From positions 557,718-621,717 of the forward strand of contig VYZB01000374.1 of NCBI GenBank assembly GCA_013397455.1: a DNA stretch of 64,000 bases, read 5' to 3'. Under the pieces are notes generated by a model. The model was given only the letters and a program-made list of their open reading frames with translations, had not been told where the DNA came from and did not search any database. The translations under genes and the position numbers were made by a program. Positions 23,951-35,500 of the stretch are shown here, in pieces. This DNA is from Crotophaga sulcirostris. Its lineage: Eukaryota; Chordata; Aves; Cuculiformes; Crotophagidae. Each line of letters starts with the position of its first letter. Position 1 is the first letter of the stretch.

Positions 23951-24066
23951 TTAGAGCGCTTTCCAAGCCTTACCTGTGTTCCACAGAGAATCAAAGCAAG
24001 GTATACGCAGATTAAGAGGTTTAGCCAAGGTCATCCACCAGGGCAAAGACAAGAGCTAGGAGCCCA
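23951..24066 (-). mobile_element. MIR-like ancient SINE relic (longer copy)
   Basis: The order of blocks follows antisense MIR as I remember it: TTAGAGCGCTTTCCAAGCC (like AGCGCTTTACA of the 3' end), then AGATTAAGAGGTTTAGCC with AAGGTCATCCACC (like GAGGTTAAGTAACTTGCCCAAGGTCACACAG), then GACAAGAGCTAGGAGCCC (like GGCAGAGCCGGGATTCGAACCC). Several blocks in the right order make a chance match less probable than for the 3.43-kb scrap. Divergence is high, as expected for an ancient element. Confidence 0.5.
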
Positions 24067-26608
24067 GCAGCAGGGGCTGTTATCCAGTGTGCCCCCAGCC
24101 CCAGCAGGCACAGCTGCTCCAGCCACTGATGGTGAAAGGCAGCCTGAACGCACTCCATCCTAATAATGACCTGTAATGCCTCAGCTGCCTCTTGTTAACC
24201 ATGCAGTCACTCACTGTTACCTATATTAACATAATTAATATAATATAGTATAAATATATGTTATGCTGAGTTATGTTATGTTATGTTCTATTCTGTTATA
24301 TTATGTTATGTTATGTTGACATAAAAATAAAATTAGTTTTTTATAAATTCTATAAATTTTCGAAAAAAACCCCAAAATACAACCCCTAACCAAATAAATT
24401 TTAAAAATTTAGACAAGAGATACCAAACTCAAAGGAACGCATTCCCCGGTGATGTCGTGGGACGCGTAAACTAAAAAAATTAAAGAGCCTGTCATGAGTT
24501 AGAGGGGAAGTAATTTGAGACTGTCATGCATTTAAAAAAAGAATACACACTTGTTTTCTAACCCACTTGACAGGACACAGAACAAAAAATCAGATTAAAG
24601 TGGCACTGCTCTAACTCTGCTGAATCTTAAACCCATGTCAGTATGTAACAAGCAGTGTATACTTTATTAAAATAACAAGCCAGCACATAGAAGCAAGATT
24701 CTGACTTGTACCTGACAAACAGTGCTTTTGTAATCAGGAAGAATTGCACCTTTTCTCTTAAGTGCACAGTAATTTGCAAAGCTTTATATGCAACTCCTGT
24801 CAAGCTGCATGGTGCCCATCATGTGCATATTTTTGGCAGCGAAGCATTTAGATTCATGATTAAGAATGTACAATTTACTACAAGAAATCGGTCATTTGAA
24901 TCCAGCAGTGATAAGGATTGATTTTGAACCAATGTGATTTCTTTCTGTAATAAAAAAAGAAAAAAGTAAAGGGAACTCTGCTAGGCATTTTTCTTCATTA
25001 TATCCATGGGAACTGAAAGGAGAATTATGAAAAGGGGGTAATAAAGGTTAGAAAGTTCAATTCTTAGCTTTCTTCATTTTTCTACTCTGTTTTCTTCTAT
25101 TTGTAATTATTTGGAAAAGCTTATTTTGGTCGAGTGCCAGTGCTTCAGTGTGGTACTTCTCCCATGGAGGCAAGAACCACGGGATGATAGTGCAACAACA
25201 AACTCAAACTGTAGCTCTTCTTTATAAAAGCATTAGTAGAAATAAAAAGGTACAATTATATTTTTAATTACTCAACAATGACCTATTAATGGCAGCAATT
25301 AAATACAGTAATAGAGACAATACAGGAGAGTGTGATACCAAAGAAGTTACCTGGCTGTTGCAGCATTTTTTTTGCTGCTGTGTTTGCATGTTAGCATCCA
25401 TTTTCATGTCTTATTGACATACACTTCCCCTCATACTGGATAGAAGATTTAATTAGGTATGTCTTCTCCTACATATTAGCAATTGCTTCACTTAAAATTA
25501 CAGTCCTGGTTGTGCTGAAAAGTCACTCCTATATAATACTGGCAATAAGTTCCCTAAACAAAATTACAAGTACAAGCAGGCAGAAACTCTGCAGGGTTCC
25601 TACATTTTGCGCAGCTGTTTTCAAACTACTCCTGCTATTTAATTATTGAAGGTTAAGGCTTGCATTTGAGCAGATTTTATCTGCCACGACCTTAATTTCT
25701 TTGATAAGAAAGCAGAAAGTTTCCCTCTTCTAACTTCTACACTTGCTGTTACTAGAAACTGCATTTATTATGAGGCTCCACAAAAGCTAATGATAAGATG
25801 GCTCCATTTATGAATCTAGGGATGTCAGGAAGGGTCACAAGTGACCGAGTGCAACTTCAGCAATTCAGGACGTTTCATCCTGAATTCATACATTAAAAAA
25901 GTACTGATTAATCTTATTTCCCAAATTACAAACAAACAACAACAACAAAAAAAAACCCGCAACACAGCACAAAATGTTTCCTACTTACTTAAAATTCGCT
26001 GCACTTCCTGAAAGAAAAGTACAATTTCACACAGAATGCAATATAGAATATTGGAGACACATAAATTCAAACACTGAAAAGTTTAAACTCATAAAATATA
26101 TAGAAAACTCAGAAACAAGAAGAAATAATACCTGGTAATCTGACCACTTATCCAGTATCAATTACTGTTTAGAGTTACTCATGTTGCTGAGGTGCTTACA
26201 CAATTATTAGTCCAGGAAATTACTGAAGAAGGTCTTGATGAAAAATAAAGACTTAATGCATTATTTTTTTAAAAAAATACATCATTGATTAATAGCTACA
26301 ATGGTAACGTTATAAAAGCTATGTGCCAGCATCTGAATATCAGCACAGAAAGGCTGAGTTGTAATCTAAGACATACTTCATTTCAAAAATGAACAATAAA
26401 CACTTTAAAAATTAATGTAGTGAAACAGGTTTTATAGTTATTTATCTTTCAGAGCAGTTCATATTGCCGTGGACGTGGTAGGTAGTGTAGAAAGAAAAAT
26501 AATGTTTCTTTTCCCCCACGAGTGGTTCAGAAATTGCACAATATCATTCAGTATACCACTGGCATGAACGCATTTGACCTCAGATTTTATTCCTGTAGCT
26601 TGAAACTT
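24067..26608. other. Unique AT-rich sequence, no gene recognised
   Basis: Contains the TTATG microsatellite listed separately and a (CAA)n-like tract at about 25,931-25,955. No gene or further mobile element was recognised. Confidence 0.55.
24259..24318. repeat. Interrupted (TTATG)n microsatellite
   Basis: TTATG pentamers recur (for example TTATGTTATGTTATG around 24,271-24,285 and again near 24,301-24,315) with an interruption of TTCTATTCTG. AT-rich TAATATA sequence lies directly upstream. Confidence 0.8.
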
Positions 26609-26852
26609 CAGGGGAGGTTTAGGCTTGATATTAGGAAGAAATTCTTTCCTGAAAGGGTGATTGGCCATGGGAACGCGCTACCTGGGGAGGTGGTGGAGTC
26701 GCCAACCCTGGAGGTGTTTAAGGGGAGATTGGCTGAGGCACTCAGTGCCAGGGTTTAGATGATGGGTTGGTGTTGGTGTTGGGTTATAGGTTGGACTGGA
26801 TGATCTCAGAGGTCCTTTCCAACCTTGTAATACCGTGAGACTGTGATACTGT
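26609..26852 (+). mobile_element. CR1 LINE fragment, 5'-truncated, ATACTGTG-type tail
   Basis: Starts at the CAGGGGAGGTTTAGG part of ORF2, encodes [20 protein letters not shown] ... LAEALSARV with the family stop near 26,758, and ends with AATACCGTGAGACTGTGATACTGTG. About 245 bp are left. The frame is open and runs into unrelated upstream sequence. Confidence 0.95.
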
Positions 26853-28553
26853 GAAATTATTGGCATGTTTCTCCCACTACACACTGGTCGCGTCGATGCC
26901 CGTTAAGGAAACTCAGCCTGCAGACACTGACAATGTGTTATCAATAGTGACAGCAGACAGTGTCCAAATAAACATTATAGATTTAGTTATTAAAATGGAT
27001 TAATCAGTTTCTGTTTTGCCTTAAATAACAGCTTACATTCATATATGATGTGGCGTGAAGTAGAAACAGGTGTTGTGACCATTGTAGGCACCTGCAGAAA
27101 TCATAAATGTCATAAACAGGGCTGGCACAGCTTAGAAAGTCTGTATAGGAGAAACATTTCCAGAAGACAGAAAGTTGTTAGAAATATGTATAGCACTGGA
27201 CAGTGGTGTATAGCTTTTTATTGACTCAGTAGGATTTAAAATGTCAAAATGAGTTGTGATTTTACAGAAGCACAGATAAGGCATTGTGAAAGGCATCTCT
27301 GGGTACTTTGGCTGAGCATCTAAAATCACAAGTTGTGATTTTGGAATTTAAAGGGAAGCTATATAAATTTACAAGACCTGTCCTAGGAGCAGGGTGCTTT
27401 TTCTGGTGCCGGCATGTATAAAATTCTGATTTATAATTAACTACTTTATTTTCATATCCTTAGCCTTTATATGAAGAGCAGTAGCTTTTGAAAGATTTTA
27501 TATAGTGACGAGCAAAGTAAGTGGTTCTACTTGACAGTATTAGAAGTATGATGGCACACATTTCTCAGCTGTCAGGTGAGATACTGTGTTTCCTTCAAAG
27601 GCTCCAACTTTTTCCTATTATCTGTTTTTAAAAGTACATGCAGTCTGCTCATTATATGAAGAAATCTTTCAAATAGTGCTCAGTGGGTAGAGGCTCCTTG
27701 ATAAAGTTACTTTATTAATAATTTTACACCAGTTTTAATCTTTAATACCTGGAGTTGATTTATATTTATTTATTTCAAGTAAACCTTTATGAAAATGATC
27801 ACAGTGACTTCTAGACCAACATTGCACATCATCAAATATTCAATCCCAAATGCAGAAGAAATTTTATGTAAAGCTTAGATCATTTTTCCACCACAGTCTT
27901 AGGACTACTATGCAATTGCCCATTGGATGCTGAATGGCAATGAAAATACTACAGTGCAGCTGACACTGCAGCTCTAGTACATGGGGTATTACACTAAGGT
28001 CAGTGCCAAAATAAAGCAATATAGTGTTAGCAGTGTTTCTTATTTCATGTGTGCTACATTTCAAAAGGAGAATGGTGATCTATATTTGAGATACAGATAG
28101 AAATCAGCAGTATATACACTTTAGATTTTTTTTCTTCCTATGTTGTGCTGCACATGTTTGGCCAACAGAGAAGCCGGTTTAAATTTTCACAATACAACCA
28201 GATAAAAAACAGATAACAAACCAGATAAGAAATGTTCTTTGAATGGTTTCAAATAAAAACAACATGAAATTCAATAACTTTAATGTTAGGTTTTGCCTTG
28301 ATTAACCAAGGGATCAAAAAATCCATTTCATCAGTTACATAGATATAAGAGTTCAGTAATAATGAAGCTCTGCATTTTGATTGGCACCTGAACCTGTAAG
28401 TCACTGTTCATTGGGCTTTCAACTGGTGTGAGTCCCTTCAGATCTAGGAGTGTTGCAAAAAATACTGGTAAAAAGTATTTGTGTGACAAGTGTGAGAGGT
28501 TTGGTTGCTCTGCTAATTTGCCAAGAAATATCTTTCTTCCTGAGGTTGAAATG
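26853..28553. other. Unique AT-rich sequence, no gene recognised
   Basis: No repeat, RNA gene or plausible exon was recognised on either strand. Confidence 0.6.
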
Positions 28554-28648
28554 GTTTAGATGCTGGGTTGGTGTTAGTGTTGGGTTATAGGTTGGACTCG
28601 ATGATCTCAGAGGTCCTTTCCAACCTTGCAATACTGTGGTACTGTGAA
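28554..28648 (+). mobile_element. CR1 LINE tail fragment (about 95 bp), ATACTGTG-type
   Basis: Begins at GTTTAGATGCTGGGTTGGTG, the point where ORF2 stops, and runs through the 3' UTR to CAATACTGTGGTACTGTG. Only the last codons and UTR are left. The 147-codon frame on the opposite strand (28,419-28,862) arises across this fragment and is not a gene. Confidence 0.92.
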
Positions 28649-30481
28649 ATATAGAAAACAACACTTTTATAATCAAGGATTTTAATGCCAGCTGATTCAT
28701 AAAAATCTTGGTTTTGGGGACAGGCTTGTGCATTTTTGCTGTTTCATGGCAGCATCTGCACCACAGCAGTAGCCAATGCACAGACTGCACGGTGCTGCCC
28801 ATCTGTAAGTCATCACTTCGCAGAGCTGCACTTGTAAGGCTGCACTTCTCAATGTCCAACAAATAATCAGCTTTGTTTCTTCTGGTACAGTTTCTTGCAC
28901 ATTCTTCACCTGTCTAGCAAATCTGCGTGGGTTTATGACTTTTCCCTTCAACTTATGGCACCTACAGTTGCATGAATACGTCTGAGGTTGGTCTCACCTC
29001 ACTTCCAGTATATTTCTTGCTACCAGTTCCTTCTCTAAGCATGAGGACTCACGACCATACCCACGTCTCACGTAACAGCACTGCTACTTGAAGTGCTTCA
29101 GGTACCATACTTCTCTTTTCCTTTCTCTTTGTAGTTGTTTACATGGAAGGTGAATATCCAATTATGCTTTAAAGGGATTAAAATTTACACAGGAAACTTC
29201 CATAAAGTCCATAAAGAAAGAACTGAGAGTAAAAAATGGTGGACAATATGCCTTATAAATGAAGTCCTTTTTTTAATGGGTGAATGTGGTAGAGGTTTTT
29301 ATGATCTCATTTATTGCATATTTAAAATTGTTACCTTAGTACTTGTTGTGAATAATTCTAGCACTGTATTGCAATATGGACAGCTATCAAGTTATTAAGT
29401 TATTAGCCTTTTGATGTCTGTTCTTTGTGCCTTTAAGTTTTAAACCCTGAAAAATTCAAACCATCGCCCAACAGAAGTGAAGTCCATGAGATTACTATTT
29501 TCACAGAAACACTAAGCAAAAATAATTTCATCCACTTTTTGGAGTGAAATAGCCATTTAGCTTCGCTGAGCATGATACAAATTGCTATGTTTGTCCATAT
29601 ATTCACTTTGCTATTTATTTGATTGTTTTGTAAAGCATTTTGATACTCCATGGGTAGAAAATACATCATACAAGACTGAAATTAAATTGTCTGTTCTGCT
29701 GAAGATGAAACATACTTGTAAGTGTTTATCCTACTACAGACTAAGACCTGTGTAGAGATAAGCTGGTGGTTTATAATTGCTGAGTTTGACTACTACTGTC
29801 AGTTTTATAAGTTTAATAATATATCAAATATTTAGATCCATGGGGTGCCATATAAAGACAGAGAAATGAAACACAGACCTCATTAACTAGTGGGTTTTTT
29901 TCTTTACAGGATCTTGCTTCTACCAAATCCTGGAATTTGCCTGACAAGTTCAAATGGCACTTTGTTGGAGAAATCAGCTTCTGCAAAATGTGTCCACTCC
30001 ACTCTAAGCTTTGCTTTTGAAAATTCTTATCTATCAATATAAATGCTATTAGAGATTCAGAAGTTGAGAAAAAGTAATGAAATCGCAGCTGCCTACAGAA
30101 TTGGAGGAAAGCTATTAAAAACATGCCCAAGTATCAGCCTCTTTGTTCTTTCCATTAGTGATGACACCAGTTCTGGAGTCAGTGGCTCCAGTAAATGACC
30201 TTTATGTGTCAGCAGCAGGAAAATAATGTACTTTGTCTACGGATGGTAGCAGAAATAGCAATTAGAACTTTGGCAATCTCCTTTGCAGTTTATTATCATA
30301 TACTAATTTGGGGACATGAAGGGCATACAAAACTTTCTTCAGACTTGGACAGCCATAATTCAATTCCCAGTAAAAGCTATTCTTTTTTTTTCTTCCCTGT
30401 ATCACCAGAAAGGTGCAGAATGCTCCTGTAGAGAGAAGACTCAAGGACCTGCTTTCCTGTGTTCTGATGGCAGACTGACAG
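28649..30481. other. Unique AT-rich sequence, no gene recognised
   Basis: Contains the weak microexon-like pattern at 29,135-29,149. Frames of about 80-105 codons at 29,135-29,398, 29,433-29,669 and 29,813-30,130 have no recognisable content. Confidence 0.55.
29135..29149 (+). other. Candidate 15-bp microexon (very weak)
   Basis: A long uninterrupted pyrimidine tract ending in TTTGTAG sits directly before TTGTTTACATGGAAG, and GTGAAT follows as a possible donor. Fifteen bases keep phase (LFTWK in one frame). Donor strength is modest and no neighbouring exon is visible. Confidence 0.08.
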
Positions 30482-30590
30482 ACTATATTATTATATAATA
30501 ATATATAATAAATTATATTTATTATAATAATATATATTTATTATATATTATATATGATATAATTGTTATATAATAATATATAATAAGTTA
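30482..30590. repeat. AT-only self-complementary tract with a 21-bp direct repeat
   Basis: The tract is almost entirely A and T with overlapping inverted repeats. A perfect 21-bp segment beginning TTATATAATAATATATAATA occurs at 30,491-30,511 and again at 30,566-30,586. Such sequence can extrude cruciforms and is prone to slippage. Confidence 0.85.
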
Positions 30591-32515
30591 ACATAGGAAT
30601 TAAACTATATGAACTATGAATTCAAGAGCAGAAAGACCTTACCTCTCTGGATTTAGATTTACTGGATAGCCCATAAGATTCACTCTGCTTAATGTGTCTG
30701 CACCACACAGACTACTTAAGGGCCAGGGACAAAAGACACAAGTAGAGGAGGCATTGTAAGAAAATTACAATTTGTTTCCTTTCTATACAGAAAATAATAA
30801 TTAAGCTAATAATTATTAATTAAGATAGTAATTAAACTAATAATTAAGTAGTCAATTATAATGCAATAATATGCAATGCAATACAGGGCTTGCTTGCTTT
30901 AATAGGCTAAGAAGTGTCTAGGAAAAAAACGGACCATGTGAGCTGAAAAAACAAAACCAATATGTAGTACAGAACAAATGGAGGCAATACTACACAGAAC
31001 AGATAAGACAGAGTAAAAAAAAGGACACATAATTCCAAGGCAAATACAAATACCCCACATAAAAAGGTTATAAAAGCAAAAGTAAGAACAAGCAACAAAA
31101 GAAAACAGTGAAAACAACCACACTGTATTCAGAGACTGGAAAAAATCAACTAAGAAAGAAAGCTGGCATGGGTTTACAATGCAGTAAAATTATGTTTATT
31201 GCTTTGAAATAATTATTTTTGTACTGACAGAAATATAAAATATCAGGAGAAATGTATAAGAATCAAGAATATACTAATTGTATATTGGTTTAATTTAAAA
31301 AACATTATCAGCAAATGAATGGCTTGTCTAAACAGTAGTTTGTTGACAAGTTTTTAAACAAAATAATGCTGGCCAAATTGTCTGGGAGACTTTGGTGAAG
31401 ACAATCTAAAAAACTTTTTGTATATGTTTTGATAATTTGCCCGGAAGATGTGAAAGATATCAAACTACAACTGAAATACACTGATCTGAAAATACTAAAA
31501 GAATGGGTCATGACCCTGCAAACAAACCAACAGGGAGAAAACTATCAAATTCTCTTATTTCCTTTCATCTTCTTCCTCAGTTCAGTTTTAGAGAAAGGAT
31601 AGAATAAAGAAGTTCTAAATCAATTATGTGGACATTTGATCACAGACGTAAGACACCACGTTGCTTTTCCAAGCAACTCAAGGGATTCTATAAAAATATG
31701 AGAAAAATAAAACAACAACAGACCTATATGTTTAAAAAACTATTTCTGAAGGAAAAGATCATAAGCAACTAACATTTATAGTTAGAAAAACTGCTTTCCA
31801 TGGGAATTGTGTCATAGTTCATAATAAGCACACAACAGTGGTTGTAAAAGATTTACAAAATAGAATTTTTTTTTCAGGGAACGATCTTCCCCAGCTAGAA
31901 ACATAGGGAAAGTGAAGTAAAAAATTATCTGTTATTAATAGGTGCTTACTAAACAAGGCAATAATCAAACACTTCACAACCCTTAGCAGAGGTTGCTTGA
32001 ACAACTGAGATACATTAAATTTTCTTTTTTTGTTGTTGTTTCATTTGAAGTTCAGCAATTCTACAACCAATTTAAGTAAAACAACAGAAATTTTTATGAC
32101 AGTCAAGTCTGTTTTTTCCTTATGTACTACTAATGAAAATAGGAAATTTAGGGCAGCTATGAATGATGCTTGGACCAGGCTGTTCGTCCTCTGGCTTGCA
32201 AATAACAGATTTACAAAATGCAATTTCCCTATATATTTTTTTCTCCATATAGTAATAGTGACCTAGCTGAGTTTTCAGAAACAGCTTAAAAAATTCTCTC
32301 TAAAATAATAAATTGTAGTTAAATGATTTTAGGTACTAAAAATCATCATACATAATGGTGTGCTCCAATACCATTTTCTTCCAACAGATTCTCACTTTTA
32401 CCTCATCATAAAGCGGATTAGATCATTCTAGTATACAATTAAGAAAGAGATGTTGCATGCAAGAGTTGCAAAAACAACTATATATATCACAATAACAAAA
32501 AAAAGGAGGGGAGAA
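30591..32515. other. Unique AT-rich sequence, no gene recognised
   Basis: Includes a TAATTAA-rich stretch at 30,790-30,885. No mobile element or credible exon was recognised. Confidence 0.55.
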
Positions 32516-32575
32516 CAATCAATATTAATCAATAATCAATATTGATTAATTGATTGATTATTGATTAATTGATTG
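32516..32575. repeat. Imperfect hairpin of ATTGATTA-type units
   Basis: The left arm (32,516-32,540) pairs with the right arm (32,553-32,575) over 23 bases with a two-base bulge, leaving a 12-base loop. The units contain TGATTAAT (32,543-32,550) and TGATTGAT (32,551-32,558), both of the PBX/HOX-like TGATTNAT form. Whether it is bound by anything is unknown. Confidence 0.8.
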
Positions 32576-35500
32576 CTAACCAATACCTTCACCCAAAAGA
32601 AAGCACAATAATTTAATGTCTCAGAGAGTAAATTAAGATTTTTTTAACCATAATATGTCAATGCATGGATGGAACTCAACACACCAATTTCCTTGTTAAA
32701 AGAAGGCTGCAAACTCTCACCTATGGCCAAACATTTCTAGAACTGGACTGGGGATGACAGAGGAGAAAAGGAAAGCACGAGCACACATCCAATCCCCATC
32801 TCCTGCTACACAGGGACAGAGATATAAAAGGTCATCACAGAGACGCAGTGGGAAACATTAGAGTTTTAAAAAGATGCTAAAGGTCAATCCATTCAAGAAA
32901 TTTATGGAAAATTTGATAATACTGAACTACCCCAACCAATTCCTCATGTTTGGGTCAAATTTCAATTATTGCGAGACCTTTATGTCAGGGGAAAATAATT
33001 CCTAGCATTGGTAGCATATGCCCTGTCAACATAAATCACAAAACCTGGCTATAGATGCATCCATCTGTGCTTCTCAGGTCTGCAGTTAGAAATTTTTGCA
33101 TGTAACTCACTCTGCTTACACAGCTTAAGGAATGTCCTTGATCCTCCTGCCTGACCATGCCGGCTTTACTCTGAACATTTGACCAAAGATTGTACAATTC
33201 TGTTCAGCAGAATCTGTAACTTCTCTCTAATGTAATTACAAAAGCTTTTCTTCAGGTCCATAAGCTGGCTACTTTTCAGACAATGATATTTAGCCTGCCT
33301 GGTAATATAATGCACATAAATGTTAACGACAAGAAATTTTCTTGCTTTACCTTCTTATTTTCCCCCATGTCCTGCACAGTTTTACGTCATGAAGGAATGG
33401 GAAAATATGGATACAGAAAATTCATGCAGATGTTTGATATGTGTAACATCTAACTAACATGTAATAAAATTAAATATATAGAAGGATTACTACAGATAGA
33501 GACTTTTTTTTCTGATTTCTGCTTAGGGTTCAATGTGCTTTAACCAAAAGTATTAGAAACACAGTCCAGGAAATACAGTGTCAGCATGTGACAAGTCCTT
33601 TATTATCACACCTGGCTGAAAAGTATATGCAGTCCCATCCCAGTTCTCTTTCGGGGATGGTACAGTGATATAGAAATCAAAAATGGTAAAGTGGAGGTCT
33701 CCTGTCCATGGTACTTGCTTTCACTCTAATGTCAGCTGGTGATGGAATGTGAAGCAGTAACAACAGGGGAGAACAAGAGCTATAGCCTATGAGACTGACC
33801 TTTTGAGTAAGTGTTTGACAAGAGTCATCACATTACTTAAGGGAAATACTGGTGATGTTCTGGTATGAAAATGTACAAAGAACTTCCACCATAAATGTCA
33901 ACTAGAAAGTCACATCTGTCACATCTGTGTCCATTTTTACTCCCATTTATAGATAAATTTAATGACTCGCATCAAAGAACGGAAATACATTCAGGACAAA
34001 TTCTGCAGTAGAGAAAGGTTGCATTAGAGGAAAACAGTAGATTCCCACTAAAATCATAATTACAATAAAGGAAATACTCAAGACATCACCTATTAAAATC
34101 TGAACATCTGTGGTGCAGAGGAAATGGCAATTGATCATCACTATATGCTGCTTCTCAGCAATGGTCATAATTTTTGCCTGATATACATAAAAATCCCAAC
34201 AGTGATGCCCTGCAACATGTGATATTGTAAGGTTCCTCTTTAAAAGTATTAGCTGAAATAATATTTGCAGAAGATACAGAAAAAAATTGCAGAGCTACAC
34301 AGTCCTCTACAGTCCAGACTTTAAGTAACAGAGACAGTAGAAACTCAGAGGAAATATATGCAGACATTACTTATTATCCCTTGCAGGTGCAAAATTATGT
34401 CTTAACATTAACTGGTTTGGACAGTTCCAATAAAAATTCCACCACAACTGTGTGCCACAGTCTAACTTTGGCTGCATAAAACAAAAAGGTACTGAACAAT
34501 CTTAATAAGTCAGGCTTGCATACCCCGGTGCAGGAGTAATTCCTTGAATGTTTTTAAATGAAGATGCAGCTGACTTTCTTACCTGCTAAGAACTGCAAAC
34601 ATAGGTGAAAGCTTATATTTGATGGGATTTTCCTTCTTCATTAAATAGTCTTATTTATGTATGGTTTATGAAAACAAACATGTTCCTACAAATCAATCCA
34701 GCCCTGAGGAACAGAGCTGGAGGTGTCCGTCCTTTTCAGCAGTGAGTGTTCCAGTCTGCAGGAGAGCAGAGCTCCAGGCTATTTCAAGTCTGCTTTGATT
34801 TTCTCAGCCTGAAGTCTGAAGACTTCAGAAGTTTCTTCCTTACATTTCAGTTGATAGGCAAAGGTGGGCGCCAATAGTGGGGGTGTCTGAAACGTTACCT
34901 TTCTTCATTGTAATAAGAAACAACATTCTTGATTTTTGTTTGTTTTTCTAGTTGGGAAATACAAATATTATATAATCAAGATGTCATTGACCAGAAGTTC
35001 CAGGCTATCTTTTCAAGCAATGAACTCCACACTTTATATATGTATACTGGTTAGTTTTTATTACTACTATGTGACAAAGCACAGAATATTCATAAGGAGT
35101 TCTTTATCTGGTTGAAGAAAAATAAAATTCTATTTCAGCTTGACAGGAATAGAGAATTGCATAGAAACTGTTTTTTCCGCTGGAGTGATCTGCTGTAGGA
35201 GTTAGCCATATGCTTTAAATGTGACTGACATGTCTCTGAATTTAATGTGTCACCTGCTGAGTTCAGGATCTGCTGTCTACCTCTCAATGTGTAAAAAATG
35301 AACTGCTTCAAAATGATTTATTGCCAGAATAATAGAATGTGAAAACAACAATAGAAACAGTGCTGTAAAGGCATCCTGCACTTAATAGTACTGGTTTATG
35401 AGTAAATTATTTCACAAATACAATCAAATATTCTTACTGTGAAACTCTGAGCTTTGATAAAGCTACTGGTGTTAAGAACATGGAGAAATGTAGCATTAGC

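Noticed and set aside
28419..28862. 147-codon minus-strand frame, the longest in the window
   Set aside because: It runs across the antisense of a CR1 3' UTR fragment (28,554-28,648) into unrelated flanks, so the length is accidental.
33930..33966. CCCATTTATAGATAAATTTAATGAC as a third MIR core
   Set aside because: The match to CCCATTTTACAGATGAGGAAACTGAGG is too loose and no flanking blocks follow.
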